A stretch of 45,588 nt of DNA from an uncultured Eubacteriales bacterium (GTDB lineage Bacteria; Bacillota; Clostridia; Christensenellales; Aristaeellaceae). The notes under the pieces are model-generated. The model was not told the DNA's origin. It did not search any database and worked only from the letters and a program-made list of their open reading frames with translations. This document shows positions 39,377 through 45,588 of this stretch, piece by piece. Location: NCBI GenBank assembly GCA_900553315.1, contig USCW01000002.1:1-45588 (forward strand), in the 5' to 3' direction. Positions within the stretch are counted from its first letter, which is position 1, and every line of letters starts with the position of its first letter. The translations under genes and the position numbers were made by a program.

Positions 39377-39655
39377 TTACTTGCGCACAGCGGCCTTGTC
39401 GCCGGAGTGACCGCGGAACGTGCGGGTCGGGGCAAATTCGCCCAGCTTGTGACCCACCATGTCCTCCGTCACATAAACCGGCACATGCTTGCGGCCGTCG
39501 TGCACAGCGATGGTATGACCGACGAAATCAGGGAAAATGGTGGAAGAACGAGACCAGGTCTTCACCACGGTCTTGTTGCCCGCCTTGTTCATCTCAACGA
39601 TGCGCTTCATCAGCGCCTTCTCAACGTAAGGTCCCTTCTTAATGGAACGGCTCAT
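39377..39655 (-). CDS. rpsS: 30S ribosomal protein S19
   Basis: S19, 92 residues, head of the small subunit. SRSIKKGPYVEKALMKRIVE, SRSSTIFPDFVGHTIAVHDG, VTEDMVGHKLGEFAPTRTF and HSGDKAAVRK end are all conserved. 33 nt after rplB. Confidence 0.98.
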   Translation of the reverse strand: MSRSIKKGPYVEKALMKRIVEMNKAGNKTVVKTWSRSSTIFPDFVGHTIAVHDGRKHVPVYVTEDMVGHKLGEFAPTRTFRGHSGDKAAVRK

Positions 39656-39688
39656 TCGATGGCTGCCTCCTTCCTATGGGATACGCGC

Positions 39689-40519
39689 TTACTTGCCAGC
39701 GCGCTTGACGATCATCTTGTTGGAATACTTCTTGTGCTTGCGGGTCTTCAGGCCCAGAGCGGGCTTGCCCCACGGAGTCACAGGAGCCGGCAGACCAACG
39801 GGGCTCTTGCCCTCGCCGCCGCCATGCGGGTGATCGTTCGGGTTCATGACGACGCCGCGGACGGTCGGACGCACGCCCATATGACGGACGCGGCCAGCCT
39901 TGCCCAGGCGGACGTTCTCATGGTCGGTGTTGCCGACGGTGCCGATGGTCGCCTTCGCGTTCAGCGGCAGCTTGCGCATTTCACCGGAGGGCAGACGGAC
40001 GGTCGCAAAGCCGTTTTCCTTCGCCATGAGCTGTGCGCTCATGCCGGCGGAACGAACCAGCTGACCGCCGCGGCCGGGCTTGAGCTCCAGGTTGTGGATC
40101 AGCGTGCCGACCGGGATGTTCGCCAGCGGCAGCGCGTTGCCGGGCTTGATGTCCGCGTTCTCAGAGGACACCACGGTGTCGCCCACATTCAGGCCCAGAG
40201 GAGCCAGGATGTAACGCTTCTCGCCGTCGGCGTAGAACAGCAGGGCGATGAACGCGCTGCGGTTCGGGTCGTACTCAATCGCGGCAACCTTCGCCGGAAT
40301 TTCCAGCTTGTTGCGCTTGAAATCAATCACGCGGTACTTGATCTTGTTGCCGCCGCCCTGATGACGGACGGTGATCTTGCCCTGCTTGTTGCGGCCGGCG
40401 TTCTTCTTGATGTATTCCACCAAGCTCTTCTCAGGAGACTTCTTGGTGATTTCCTCATAGGTCAGAACCGACATAAAGCGCCGGGCGGGCGAAGTCGGCT
40501 TATAAGTGCGGATAGCCAT
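39689..40519 (-). CDS. rplB: 50S ribosomal protein L2
   Basis: L2, 276 residues, needed for subunit joining and peptidyl transfer. YKPTSPARRFMSVLTYEEIT at the N-terminus, IEYDPNRSAFIALLFYADGE, GRGGQLVRSAGMSAQLM, and the conserved NPNDHPHGGGEGKSPVG with the functionally important His near 230. Ends KKYSNKMIVKRAGK. 19 nt after rplW. Confidence 0.98.
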   Translation of the reverse strand: MAIRTYKPTSPARRFMSVLTYEEITKKSPEKSLVEYIKKNAGRNKQGKITVRHQGGGNKIKYRVIDFKRNKLEIPAKVAAIEYDPNRSAFIALLFYADGEKRYILAPLGLNVGDTVVSSENADIKPGNALPLANIPVGTLIHNLELKPGRGGQLVRSAGMSAQLMAKENGFATVRLPSGEMRKLPLNAKATIGTVGNTDHENVRLGKAGRVRHMGVRPTVRGVVMNPNDHPHGGGEGKSPVGLPAPVTPWGKPALGLKTRKHKKYSNKMIVKRAGK

Positions 40520-40538
40520 GTTTCTTGTCCTCCCTGCT

Positions 40539-40844
40539 TTACTCGCCCATGCCTTCGAAGAACTTAATCGGCTTAGAGTCCTTCTTCAGCGTAACATAGG
40601 CTTTCTTGACTTCCGGGGTGCGGCCTTCACTGCGGCCCTGACGCTTGATCTTGCCAATCGTGCGCAGGGTATTGACCTTTTCGACCTTCACGCCGTCTTC
40701 CGCGAAAACCGCTTCAACAGCCTGCTTGATCTCGGTCTTGGTGGCATTGATGGCCACTTCAAACACGTACTTCTTATCGGCAAAACCGTCGTACGCTTTT
40801 TCGGTCAGCACCGGGCGAATAATCACGTCGTGCACGGACTTCAT
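40539..40844 (-). CDS. rplW: 50S ribosomal protein L23
   Basis: L23, 101 residues, at the tunnel exit, docking site for trigger factor and SRP. VHDVIIRPVLTEKAYDGFAD and YVFEVAINATKTEIKQAVEA are the usual core. The ATG shares one base with the stop of rplD (TAATG), so translation is coupled; GGAGGTG inside rplD is its ribosome binding site. Confidence 0.97.
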   Translation of the reverse strand: MKSVHDVIIRPVLTEKAYDGFADKKYVFEVAINATKTEIKQAVEAVFAEDGVKVEKVNTLRTIGKIKRQGRSEGRTPEVKKAYVTLKKDSKPIKFFEGMGE

Positions 40845-41467
40845 TACGCGTACACCTCCTCAACAGAAGCGACGGCAGCCTTGGTCAGGACGACCTTGCC
40901 GGCGTTCAGGATGTCATAAACATTCAGGGTGTTGACGTAGGTGGTCATTGCCTGCGGCAGGTTCGCCGTGGCGCGAACCACGTTCTCGTCCTTTTCCGGC
41001 AGCACGACCAGCGCCTTCTTTTCAGCGCCCAGCTTCTTCAGCACGTTCGCCATCAGCTTGGTCTTGCCTTCGGAGAGGGTCAGCTCGTCCACCACGATGA
41101 TGTCGCCGTCGTTGAGCTTGGAGGTCAGCGCGTTCTTGAAAGCAAGGCGGCGAACCTTCTTCGGCACAGCGATCACATAATCGCGGGGCTTGGGGGCGAA
41201 CACGACGCCGCCGTGACGGAACTGCGGAGCGCGGTTGCCATGATGACGAGCATTGCCGGTGCCCTTCTGACGGTAGATCTTGCGACCACCGCCGCGGACT
41301 TCCGTGCGGGTCTTGGCACTCTGCGTGCCCTGGCGCTGTGCGGCCAGATAGGAACGGACGACCAGATGCATAGCGGCGACATTAACGTCGGACGCGAAGA
41401 TCGCATCGCTCAGTTCAATCTCGCCAATGGCCGCGCCTTCCATATTGTAAAGAGCAGTCTTAGCCAT
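40844..41467 (-). CDS. rplD: 50S ribosomal protein L4
   Basis: L4, 207 residues. Tunnel loop and core: ARTEVRGGGRKIYRQKGTGN-like stretch (TRTEVRGGGRKIYRQKGTGN), ARHGNRAPQFRHGGVVF-type (here ARHHGNRAPQFRHGG), PKPRDYVIAVPKKVRRLAF, and the C-terminal NVYDILNAGKVVLTKAAV. In enterobacteria L4 represses the S10 operon by binding the leader; whether that holds here is unknown. 21 nt after rplC. Confidence 0.97.
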   Translation of the reverse strand: MAKTALYNMEGAAIGEIELSDAIFASDVNVAAMHLVVRSYLAAQRQGTQSAKTRTEVRGGGRKIYRQKGTGNARHHGNRAPQFRHGGVVFAPKPRDYVIAVPKKVRRLAFKNALTSKLNDGDIIVVDELTLSEGKTKLMANVLKKLGAEKKALVVLPEKDENVVRATANLPQAMTTYVNTLNVYDILNAGKVVLTKAAVASVEEVYA

Positions 41468-41488
41468 TGTTCAATCCTCCTCGCGGCA

Positions 41489-42127
41489 TCACTTGACCGT
41501 GTCGCGGATGACCAGCAGGCCTTCGTTGGCACCGGGCACAGCGCCCTTGACCAGCAGCAGGTCGCGTTCAGCATCCACAGACACGACTTCCAGGTTCTGA
41601 ACAGTCACACGATCCACGCCGTAATGGCCGCCCATGTGCTTGTTCTTGAACACGCGGGAAGGATCGGAGTTAGCGGACATGGAGCCGACGCCGCGATGAT
41701 ACTTGGAGCCGTGCGCCATAGGGCCGGTGTGCTGATTCCAGCGGGCCACCGGGCCGGTGAAGCCATGGCCCTTGGAGGTGCCGGTCACGTCGATCTTGTC
41801 GCCCGCGACGAACTGGTCAACCTTCAGCACATCATTGACCTTGTAACCAGAGCAGTCATCGAAGCGGAATTCGCGCAGCACGCGCTTGGCTTCGACGCCA
41901 GCCTTCTTGTAGTGGCCCTGAACCGGCTTGCTGAGCAGCTTCTCAGCGCGCTTCTCGGTCAGCTCGCCAAAACCAACCTGAACGGCGTTGTAGCCATCAG
42001 ATTCGACAGTCTTGGTCTGCACAACCGTGCAGGGGCCGGCCTTGATCACAGTGACCGGAACAAGACGGCCATCTTCGGTGAAGATCTGCGTCATGCCGAT
42101 CTTCTTACCCACGATCGCTTTCTTCAT
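41489..42127 (-). CDS. rplC: 50S ribosomal protein L3
   Basis: L3, 212 residues, near the peptidyl transferase centre. KKAIVGKKIGMTQIFTEDGR at the N-terminus, VDVTGTSKGHGF-type region (here IDVTGTSKGHGFTGPVARW), HGSKYHRGVGSMSANSDPSR, and KNKHMGGHYGVDRVTVQNLE. Complete; 17 nt after rpsJ. Confidence 0.97.
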   Translation of the reverse strand: MKKAIVGKKIGMTQIFTEDGRLVPVTVIKAGPCTVVQTKTVESDGYNAVQVGFGELTEKRAEKLLSKPVQGHYKKAGVEAKRVLREFRFDDCSGYKVNDVLKVDQFVAGDKIDVTGTSKGHGFTGPVARWNQHTGPMAHGSKYHRGVGSMSANSDPSRVFKNKHMGGHYGVDRVTVQNLEVVSVDAERDLLLVKGAVPGANEGLLVIRDTVK

Positions 42128-42144
42128 TGTTTCGTCCTCCTGCC

Positions 42145-42453
42145 TTACAGCTTCATTTCAATTTCGACACCAGCAGGAAGTTCAAGCTTCGACATGGCGT
42201 CCACGGTCTTGGCGCTGGCGTTCATGATGTCGATCAGGCGCTTATGGGTACGGCGCTCGAACTGCTCGCGGCTGTCCTTGTACTTGTGGGTAGCGCGCAG
42301 GATGGTCACGATTTCCTTCTCCGTGGGGAGCGGAATCGGGCCCGACACGCGGGCGCCGGTGCGCTTGGCAGTCTCGACAATCCGCTCCGCGGACTGATCG
42401 ATCAGGGTGTGCTCATAGCTCTTGAGCTTGATGCGGATTTTCTGGGTGGCCAT
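42145..42453 (-). CDS. rpsJ: 30S ribosomal protein S10
   Basis: S10 (also NusE), 102 residues, in the small-subunit head and in antitermination complexes. IRIKLKSYEHTLIDQSAERI, GPIPLPTEKEIVTILRATHK and HKRLIDIMNASAKTVDAM are conserved. First gene of the operon, with TAGGAGG upstream of the ATG at 42453. The promoter lies about 160 nt upstream; tuf and fusA, which often precede rpsJ, are absent. Confidence 0.98.
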   Translation of the reverse strand: MATQKIRIKLKSYEHTLIDQSAERIVETAKRTGARVSGPIPLPTEKEIVTILRATHKYKDSREQFERRTHKRLIDIMNASAKTVDAMSKLELPAGVEIEMKL

Positions 42454-42614
42454 TGATTTACCTCCTAATGTCGTCTCGTTGGCGCCGTCCGGCTTCCACT
42501 GCAGGTGCGGTCGCCGCTGCGCTTCGAGTCCGTCGCCCGATTGTCGGGCTGGTCCGCGCTAATTACCCGCCATGGCCTGGCGGCAACTTAGCACATCATC
42601 CCTGTACAGACAAC
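42454..42614 (-). promoter_or_regulatory. Leader RNA of the S10 operon
   Basis: Predicted 5' untranslated region of about 160 nt with two clear hairpins: GCCCGA-CAA-TCGGGC (42535-42549) and CCGCCA-GGCCA-TGGCGG (42567-42583), plus further GC-rich sequence that can fold near 42500. A structured leader could be a site for autoregulation by a ribosomal protein, or serve antitermination. I do not recognise a known Rfam leader by eye. Confidence 0.5.
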
Positions 42615-42620
42615 GCTCTG

Positions 42621-42649
42621 ATTATATCAGATACACATGAAAATTGCAA
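42621..42649 (-). promoter_or_regulatory. Strong sigma-A promoter of the S10 operon
   Basis: On the minus strand TTGCAA (42644-42649), 17-nt spacer, and a perfect TATAAT (42621-42626) preceded by TGA, giving an extended -10 as well. This is the best promoter in the window, as expected for about 27 ribosomal and related genes. Predicted start near 42614. Confidence 0.82.
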
Positions 42650-42980
42650 GGGGTTTTGCGCAGTTTTTTCAGGAAAATTTTTAGCTTTTTTCACTTTCTC
42701 GACCCGCAAAACCCGCCCTGTACCCGCATTTGCAATCTTTCGGCATATACACGCTGTCCAGTGTGTCCTACTTTGGAGCGTGTTTGCCCCTTTTGCCCTT
42801 GTCATCCGCACTTTTTGCATTTTATGTTCCGCAGTATGTTGATTTCCCTGCTCTTGCGTCAAGTTTTATTCACACTTATCCGTGTGTATCTATTTTCAAT
42901 GTCGCTGACTTGCCGTTTTTTTGACGAACGTTCGGACTTCCATATATATCGCTGAATGTTCCTCTCTCCCCTTTTCCGCA
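42650..42980. other. AT-rich non-coding region upstream of the S10 promoter
   Basis: No gene is supported. A- and T-tracts directly upstream of the -35 box (around 42655-42690) could act as an UP element. Small inverted repeats occur: CGAACGTTCG at 42925-42934 and, on the minus strand, CACAC-GGATAA-GTGTG near 42871-42886. A second weak promoter-like pair (TTGACG with CATACT, 18-nt spacer) lies near 42835-42862 on the minus strand. Nothing here is certain. Confidence 0.4.
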
Positions 42981-42981
42981 C

Positions 42982-43011
42982 AAAAAAAGCACCCGGTTTT
43001 CCGCCGGATGC
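42982..43011 (-). terminator. Terminator after the secreted-protein gene
   Basis: On the minus strand GCATCCGG, loop CGGAAAA, CCGGGTGC followed by seven T residues (one T-G pair in the stem). It lies about 29 nt after the stop of the gene at 43041 and separates the TerD/AIM24 genes from the S10 operon. Confidence 0.8.
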
Positions 43012-43040
43012 CTGCCTGATTTGGCTGCTGCATTTGTCCA

Positions 43041-44156
43041 TTATGGGATACGCTGATAATGTCCGCCCGCTTCGCACTGGTAGAAGCCCAAGTGGTCATC
43101 CTCCGTCAGTGCCGCATGATAGCGCTCATACGTCCCGTTGCTGGTGTTGCTGAGGATGAAGTCGTGCGCATACCCATTCGTTCCGCCGACAATCTGCCAT
43201 TGGAACATTCCGGCGCTTTCCGGATTCATATCCGCGGTGATGCCTTCGGTCAAGTAGCGCATACTTTCCGACGCTTCATCCGAAATCGCGTAGCAGACGC
43301 CCTGTCCGTCCGCCATCAGCGTGAACACCCAGCCCATCAGCTCCCCGCCGCCGCAGAAGCCCCACGTTCCGCTGACGTTCGCCATCGCTTCTGCATCCAC
43401 CGTGTCGTTCAGCTGTACGCTCATCAGCGGCACGAAGCCCCACAGCATCGTGCCGTCCCGCATTGTCGCGCGCGCATAGGCCCAGAACGGGTCATACTGT
43501 GCCAGCAGATGCACGTCTGTCAGCGTGTCCCCTTCCGCCGTGTGATACCAGCTTGTAGCGGGGTCGTCCGTCAGGAACGCGCCCTCTTTGAGTGTCACGG
43601 GAATATCCGTGAGCATCACCGGCGCGCTGCCGAGCTGATTCGTATGCACCCAGCCGATACGCATCCGGCTGCTGTTGACCTCGTACCGCACGAGCGACCA
43701 GTCGCCATATTGCATCAGAAGCGTCGCGCCGCCCGCCAGCGAGACGCTTGCCTTGCCGTTTGATGCGCGGTAGGAATTTTCATCCGGCGCGGCATACACC
43801 GGCAGCACTTCCGTACCCGTGACTTTCTCCGACCAGAAGCCGGATGCATCTTGCAGCGCCGCGTAAATCGCGTTGCATTGCAGCAGTTCTTCGCGCGTCC
43901 GCGGCATCAGCAGCGGCTGATACGTCGCGAAGGGCAGTGCCCCCTCCGTTTTCCAGATGAGCCCATCTGCCGTGGCGTATGTATTCGTGTCTGCGTCGTA
44001 GTGCAGGGTGAGTTCGCCGGAACAGATGGCGGTATAGGTCTCCTGTCCATCCACCCAATCAACCAGCACCGTGCCGTCGGTGAGCGGTTCATCAGCGATT
44101 GCCGCGCCCAGCGGAAGCATTGCCGCCAGCAGCAGCGCGAAAATGCGTTTCTTCAT
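43041..44156 (-). CDS. Secreted protein with an SH3-like segment, unknown function
   Basis: Protein of 371 residues with a signal peptide (KKRIFALLLAAMLPLGAA, cut near AIA before DEPL) and no lipobox cysteine, so probably released or held by non-lipid means. A middle segment (about 115-185) resembles a bacterial SH3 domain: VLPVYAAPDENSYRA, later LLMQYGDWSLVRYEV and IGWVHTNQL, a pattern found in cell-wall-associated proteins. The C-terminal part (about 235-371) is unlike any family I know and includes three cysteines. AAAGGAGG precedes the ATG. It follows the AIM24 gene after 71 nt on the same strand; co-transcription is likely but not proven. A terminator follows. Confidence 0.7.
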   Translation of the reverse strand: MKKRIFALLLAAMLPLGAAIADEPLTDGTVLVDWVDGQETYTAICSGELTLHYDADTNTYATADGLIWKTEGALPFATYQPLLMPRTREELLQCNAIYAALQDASGFWSEKVTGTEVLPVYAAPDENSYRASNGKASVSLAGGATLLMQYGDWSLVRYEVNSSRMRIGWVHTNQLGSAPVMLTDIPVTLKEGAFLTDDPATSWYHTAEGDTLTDVHLLAQYDPFWAYARATMRDGTMLWGFVPLMSVQLNDTVDAEAMANVSGTWGFCGGGELMGWVFTLMADGQGVCYAISDEASESMRYLTEGITADMNPESAGMFQWQIVGGTNGYAHDFILSNTSNGTYERYHAALTEDDHLGFYQCEAGGHYQRIP

Positions 44157-44227
44157 AGGAAAACCTCCTTTTACCTATATAACGGGCAGAGGGAGAGAGA
44201 AATTCCCGAAAGAATGGAAATAATGCG

Positions 44228-44938
44228 TCAGTCAACCGCCAGCCTGATTCCGCCCTTTCTTTCCGACGGCTGCACAATCACCGTCACAGGCTGGTTGCCG
44301 CCCCACTCGTAGGCATAGGATTCGCCAGATGCCTGCCCGATGAGCGTTTTCCAGTTGATGTCCGTGCGAATCTGCGGGTCGCAGTTGTCGCCCTCCTGCC
44401 CCATCCAGCAGATAACCGCATCTGGGTCAACGGAAATCGTCGCGCGGGACTTGCGATTGTTCATCACCAGCGGGTTGCCGTCAGAGAGCACCGCCACAAA
44501 CGCGCTGTCGCCGCGCCCGGTCAATGTCGAGGTCGCGATACCCTTCTGCGACACCACGCCCATGCCCAGGAAGCGCACGTTGTAATCGCAGTCGCCCGTG
44601 AACGCGAGGATGTTCTCCGCCTCCACAGACAGCACTTCGCCGCGCGCCAGCTGATAGGCAGTCACATGCTGTCCCGCGTTCGCATAGTACGTCTGCGAAT
44701 CGCCGCCGAAATTCACCTTCATCAGCGGCAGATTTTCGCCCGCCACACGCCGGGTCAGCGCACCGAACGCCGCCTGCAGCAGCCCCTGCTGCGGGCCAAG
44801 CAGAACCTTTTCAAACGTATAGTTCTTCCCGCCAGCGCTCTCCCCCGCGATAAACGCGCCCGCCTTTGTGTACAGCACGCCGCCGCCCTGACACGTCACC
44901 TTCAGCGCCAGCTCATTGACTGTCTCAAATCGAATCAT
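44228..44938 (-). CDS. AIM24 family protein
   Basis: Protein of 236 residues that matches the AIM24 (TIGR00266-like) family: a beta-rich protein with LKVTCQGGGVLYTKAGAFIA at the N-terminus, the glycine-rich LLGPQQGLLQAAFGALTRRV, and VEAENILAFTGDCDYNVRF in the middle. No signal peptide, so cytoplasmic. Molecular role in bacteria is not settled. AIM24 genes are often found beside TerD genes, as here: GAGGAGG within the end of the TerD gene serves it, 13 nt away. The pair probably acts in a Ter-like stress response, which is inference from context. Confidence 0.85.
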   Translation of the reverse strand: MIRFETVNELALKVTCQGGGVLYTKAGAFIAGESAGGKNYTFEKVLLGPQQGLLQAAFGALTRRVAGENLPLMKVNFGGDSQTYYANAGQHVTAYQLARGEVLSVEAENILAFTGDCDYNVRFLGMGVVSQKGIATSTLTGRGDSAFVAVLSDGNPLVMNNRKSRATISVDPDAVICWMGQEGDNCDPQIRTDINWKTLIGQASGESYAYEWGGNQPVTVIVQPSERKGGIRLAVD

Positions 44939-44951
44939 CCGCTGTTCCTCC

Positions 44952-45588
44952 TCACGCGAGCGTCACGCCGTACAGTGCGCACTGCCCCGCCAAATCCATA
45001 TGAACACCGTTTCCGACGGGGTTGAATTTCCACTGTCCCTGATGCAGGTAGAGTTCGCCCAGCGTCATGCTGGTCACGTTCTCGAACGCGTTTCCCAGCG
45101 GATAGCTGAGGATTTCCCGCCCGTCGCGATCGTCCAGAATGCGCAGATACACGTTTTGCAGCATTCCGAAGTGCAGTTTCTGCGTCAGCGCTTCGTCAAT
45201 CGTCAGCACAAAAACGATTTTGCGGATTCGCGGGTCGATTCGCGCAGTATCAACAGTAATCGTCTCCCGGTCGTCCGCGCCGTTTGGCTGAAAGCGGACA
45301 CTGCCGTCGCTTGACGTCTGCTGCCCGTAGAACACAAACCCCTCATCGGACAGCACACGCCCGTTTTCGCTCAGCAAAAACGCCGACGCATCCACATCGC
45401 ATCGGGCGTCGTTCGTATTCCACCCGAAACCGAACCGAATCCGCGTACACCCGCGTTCCTGCAAATGCAGCGCCGTTTTCTGCCCGCGCGCAACGGGCAT
45501 AAGCATCGGCGGCATCCGGCGCGGGGTCGGCTGCACGGTCGGCCGCATCGGCTGACTGGACACTTGCAGCGTCGGCGCAGGTGTCCGG
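44952..45588 (-). CDS. TerD family protein with N-terminal proline-rich linker, 5' end outside window
   Basis: The TerD domain occupies the last 180 or so residues: VARGQKTALHLQERGCTRIR, FGWNTND followed by CDVDASAFLLSENGRV, SDEGFVFYGQ, then IDPRIRKIVFVLTIDEA and the late MTLGELYLHQGQWKFNPVG. TerD domains bind calcium through acidic residues such as those in CDVDAS and DD of NGADDRE. Upstream of the domain the frame stays open to the window edge through a proline-rich stretch (RTPAPTLQVSSQPMRPT), so the protein has an N-terminal part not seen here; a GTG at 45563 is possible but lacks support as a start. Such linkers often join TerD to another domain. Confidence 0.88.
   Translation of the reverse strand, partial: RTPAPTLQVSSQPMRPTVQPTPRRMPPMLMPVARGQKTALHLQERGCTRIRFGFGWNTNDARCDVDASAFLLSENGRVLSDEGFVFYGQQTSSDGSVRFQPNGADDRETITVDTARIDPRIRKIVFVLTIDEALTQKLHFGMLQNVYLRILDDRDGREILSYPLGNAFENVTSMTLGELYLHQGQWKFNPVGNGVHMDLAGQCALYGVTLA

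Noticed and set aside
42515..42560. TTCGAGTCC stretch resembling a tRNA T-loop in the S10 leader
   Set aside because: No matching T-stem, anticodon arm or acceptor stem can be formed around it.
42925..42934. CGAACGTTCG palindrome as an SOS (LexA) box
   Set aside because: The Gram-positive LexA site needs GAAC and GTTC separated by four bases; here they touch.

Overview
The window looks like a chromosomal segment of a Bacillota (class Clostridia) bacterium, probably an uncultured gut or rumen lineage. The reasons are the strong AGGAGG-type ribosome binding sites, the four-cysteine (zinc) form of S14, the order secY-adk-map-KOW protein-infA-rpmJ, the LplB/LplC-type sugar transporter with a YesM/YesN-type two-component system, and a GC-rich base composition. 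I cannot name a genus from sequence alone. The window falls into three transcriptional blocks: minus strand 1-21055, plus strand 21366-29511, minus strand 29563-45588.

Block 1a (1-11836, minus) is most of an exopolysaccharide operon, read from right to left and cut by the left edge. A promoter with an extended -10 at about 11904-11932 drives a GT4 glycosyltransferase, two Wzz-like chain-length proteins (one fused to a degenerate GGDEF domain), a membrane-anchored calcineurin-like phosphoesterase, a Wzy/O-antigen-ligase-like polymerase, two more GT4 enzymes flanking a DUF6625 protein, a radical SAM/SPASM enzyme and a GT2 enzyme that runs off the edge. Several junctions are ATGA overlaps, so the genes are probably translationally coupled. 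No flippase, initiating sugar transferase or BY-kinase lies in the window.

Block 1b and block 2 (12421-29511) form an alpha-galactoside utilisation locus. The minus-strand operon is metallo-beta-lactamase-fold hydrolase, GH36 alpha-galactosidase, a divergent clan GH-D-like hydrolase with a C-terminal fibronectin-III-like domain, and a DUF5107 protein with a long TPR tail. The divergent plus-strand genes are two sugar permeases, a solute-binding protein that lacks a lipobox, a YesN-like response regulator, a YesM-like histidine kinase and an aldose-epimerase-like protein. The roughly 310-bp divergent region carries a cre/LacI-like operator, a good minus-strand promoter and repeated CGTTG motifs. 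The likely logic is sensing and uptake of a galactoside followed by intracellular hydrolysis; the transporter ATPase must be encoded elsewhere.

Block 3a (29768-42453, minus) is the joined S10-spc ribosomal protein operon from rpsJ to rpmJ, with secY, adk, map and a KOW-domain protein. It starts from a strong promoter with a structured leader of about 160 nt and ends at a terminator directly after rpmJ, so the alpha operon (rpsM-rpsK-rpsD-rpoA-rplQ) is not attached. A strong 55-nt hairpin separates secY from adk. A 37-codon ORF lies between two terminators at the boundary with block 2.

Block 3b (43041-45588, minus) lies upstream of the S10 operon: a TerD-domain protein cut by the right edge, an AIM24-family protein and a secreted protein with an SH3-like segment, closed by a terminator. 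No rRNA, tRNA, CRISPR array or transposase was seen.
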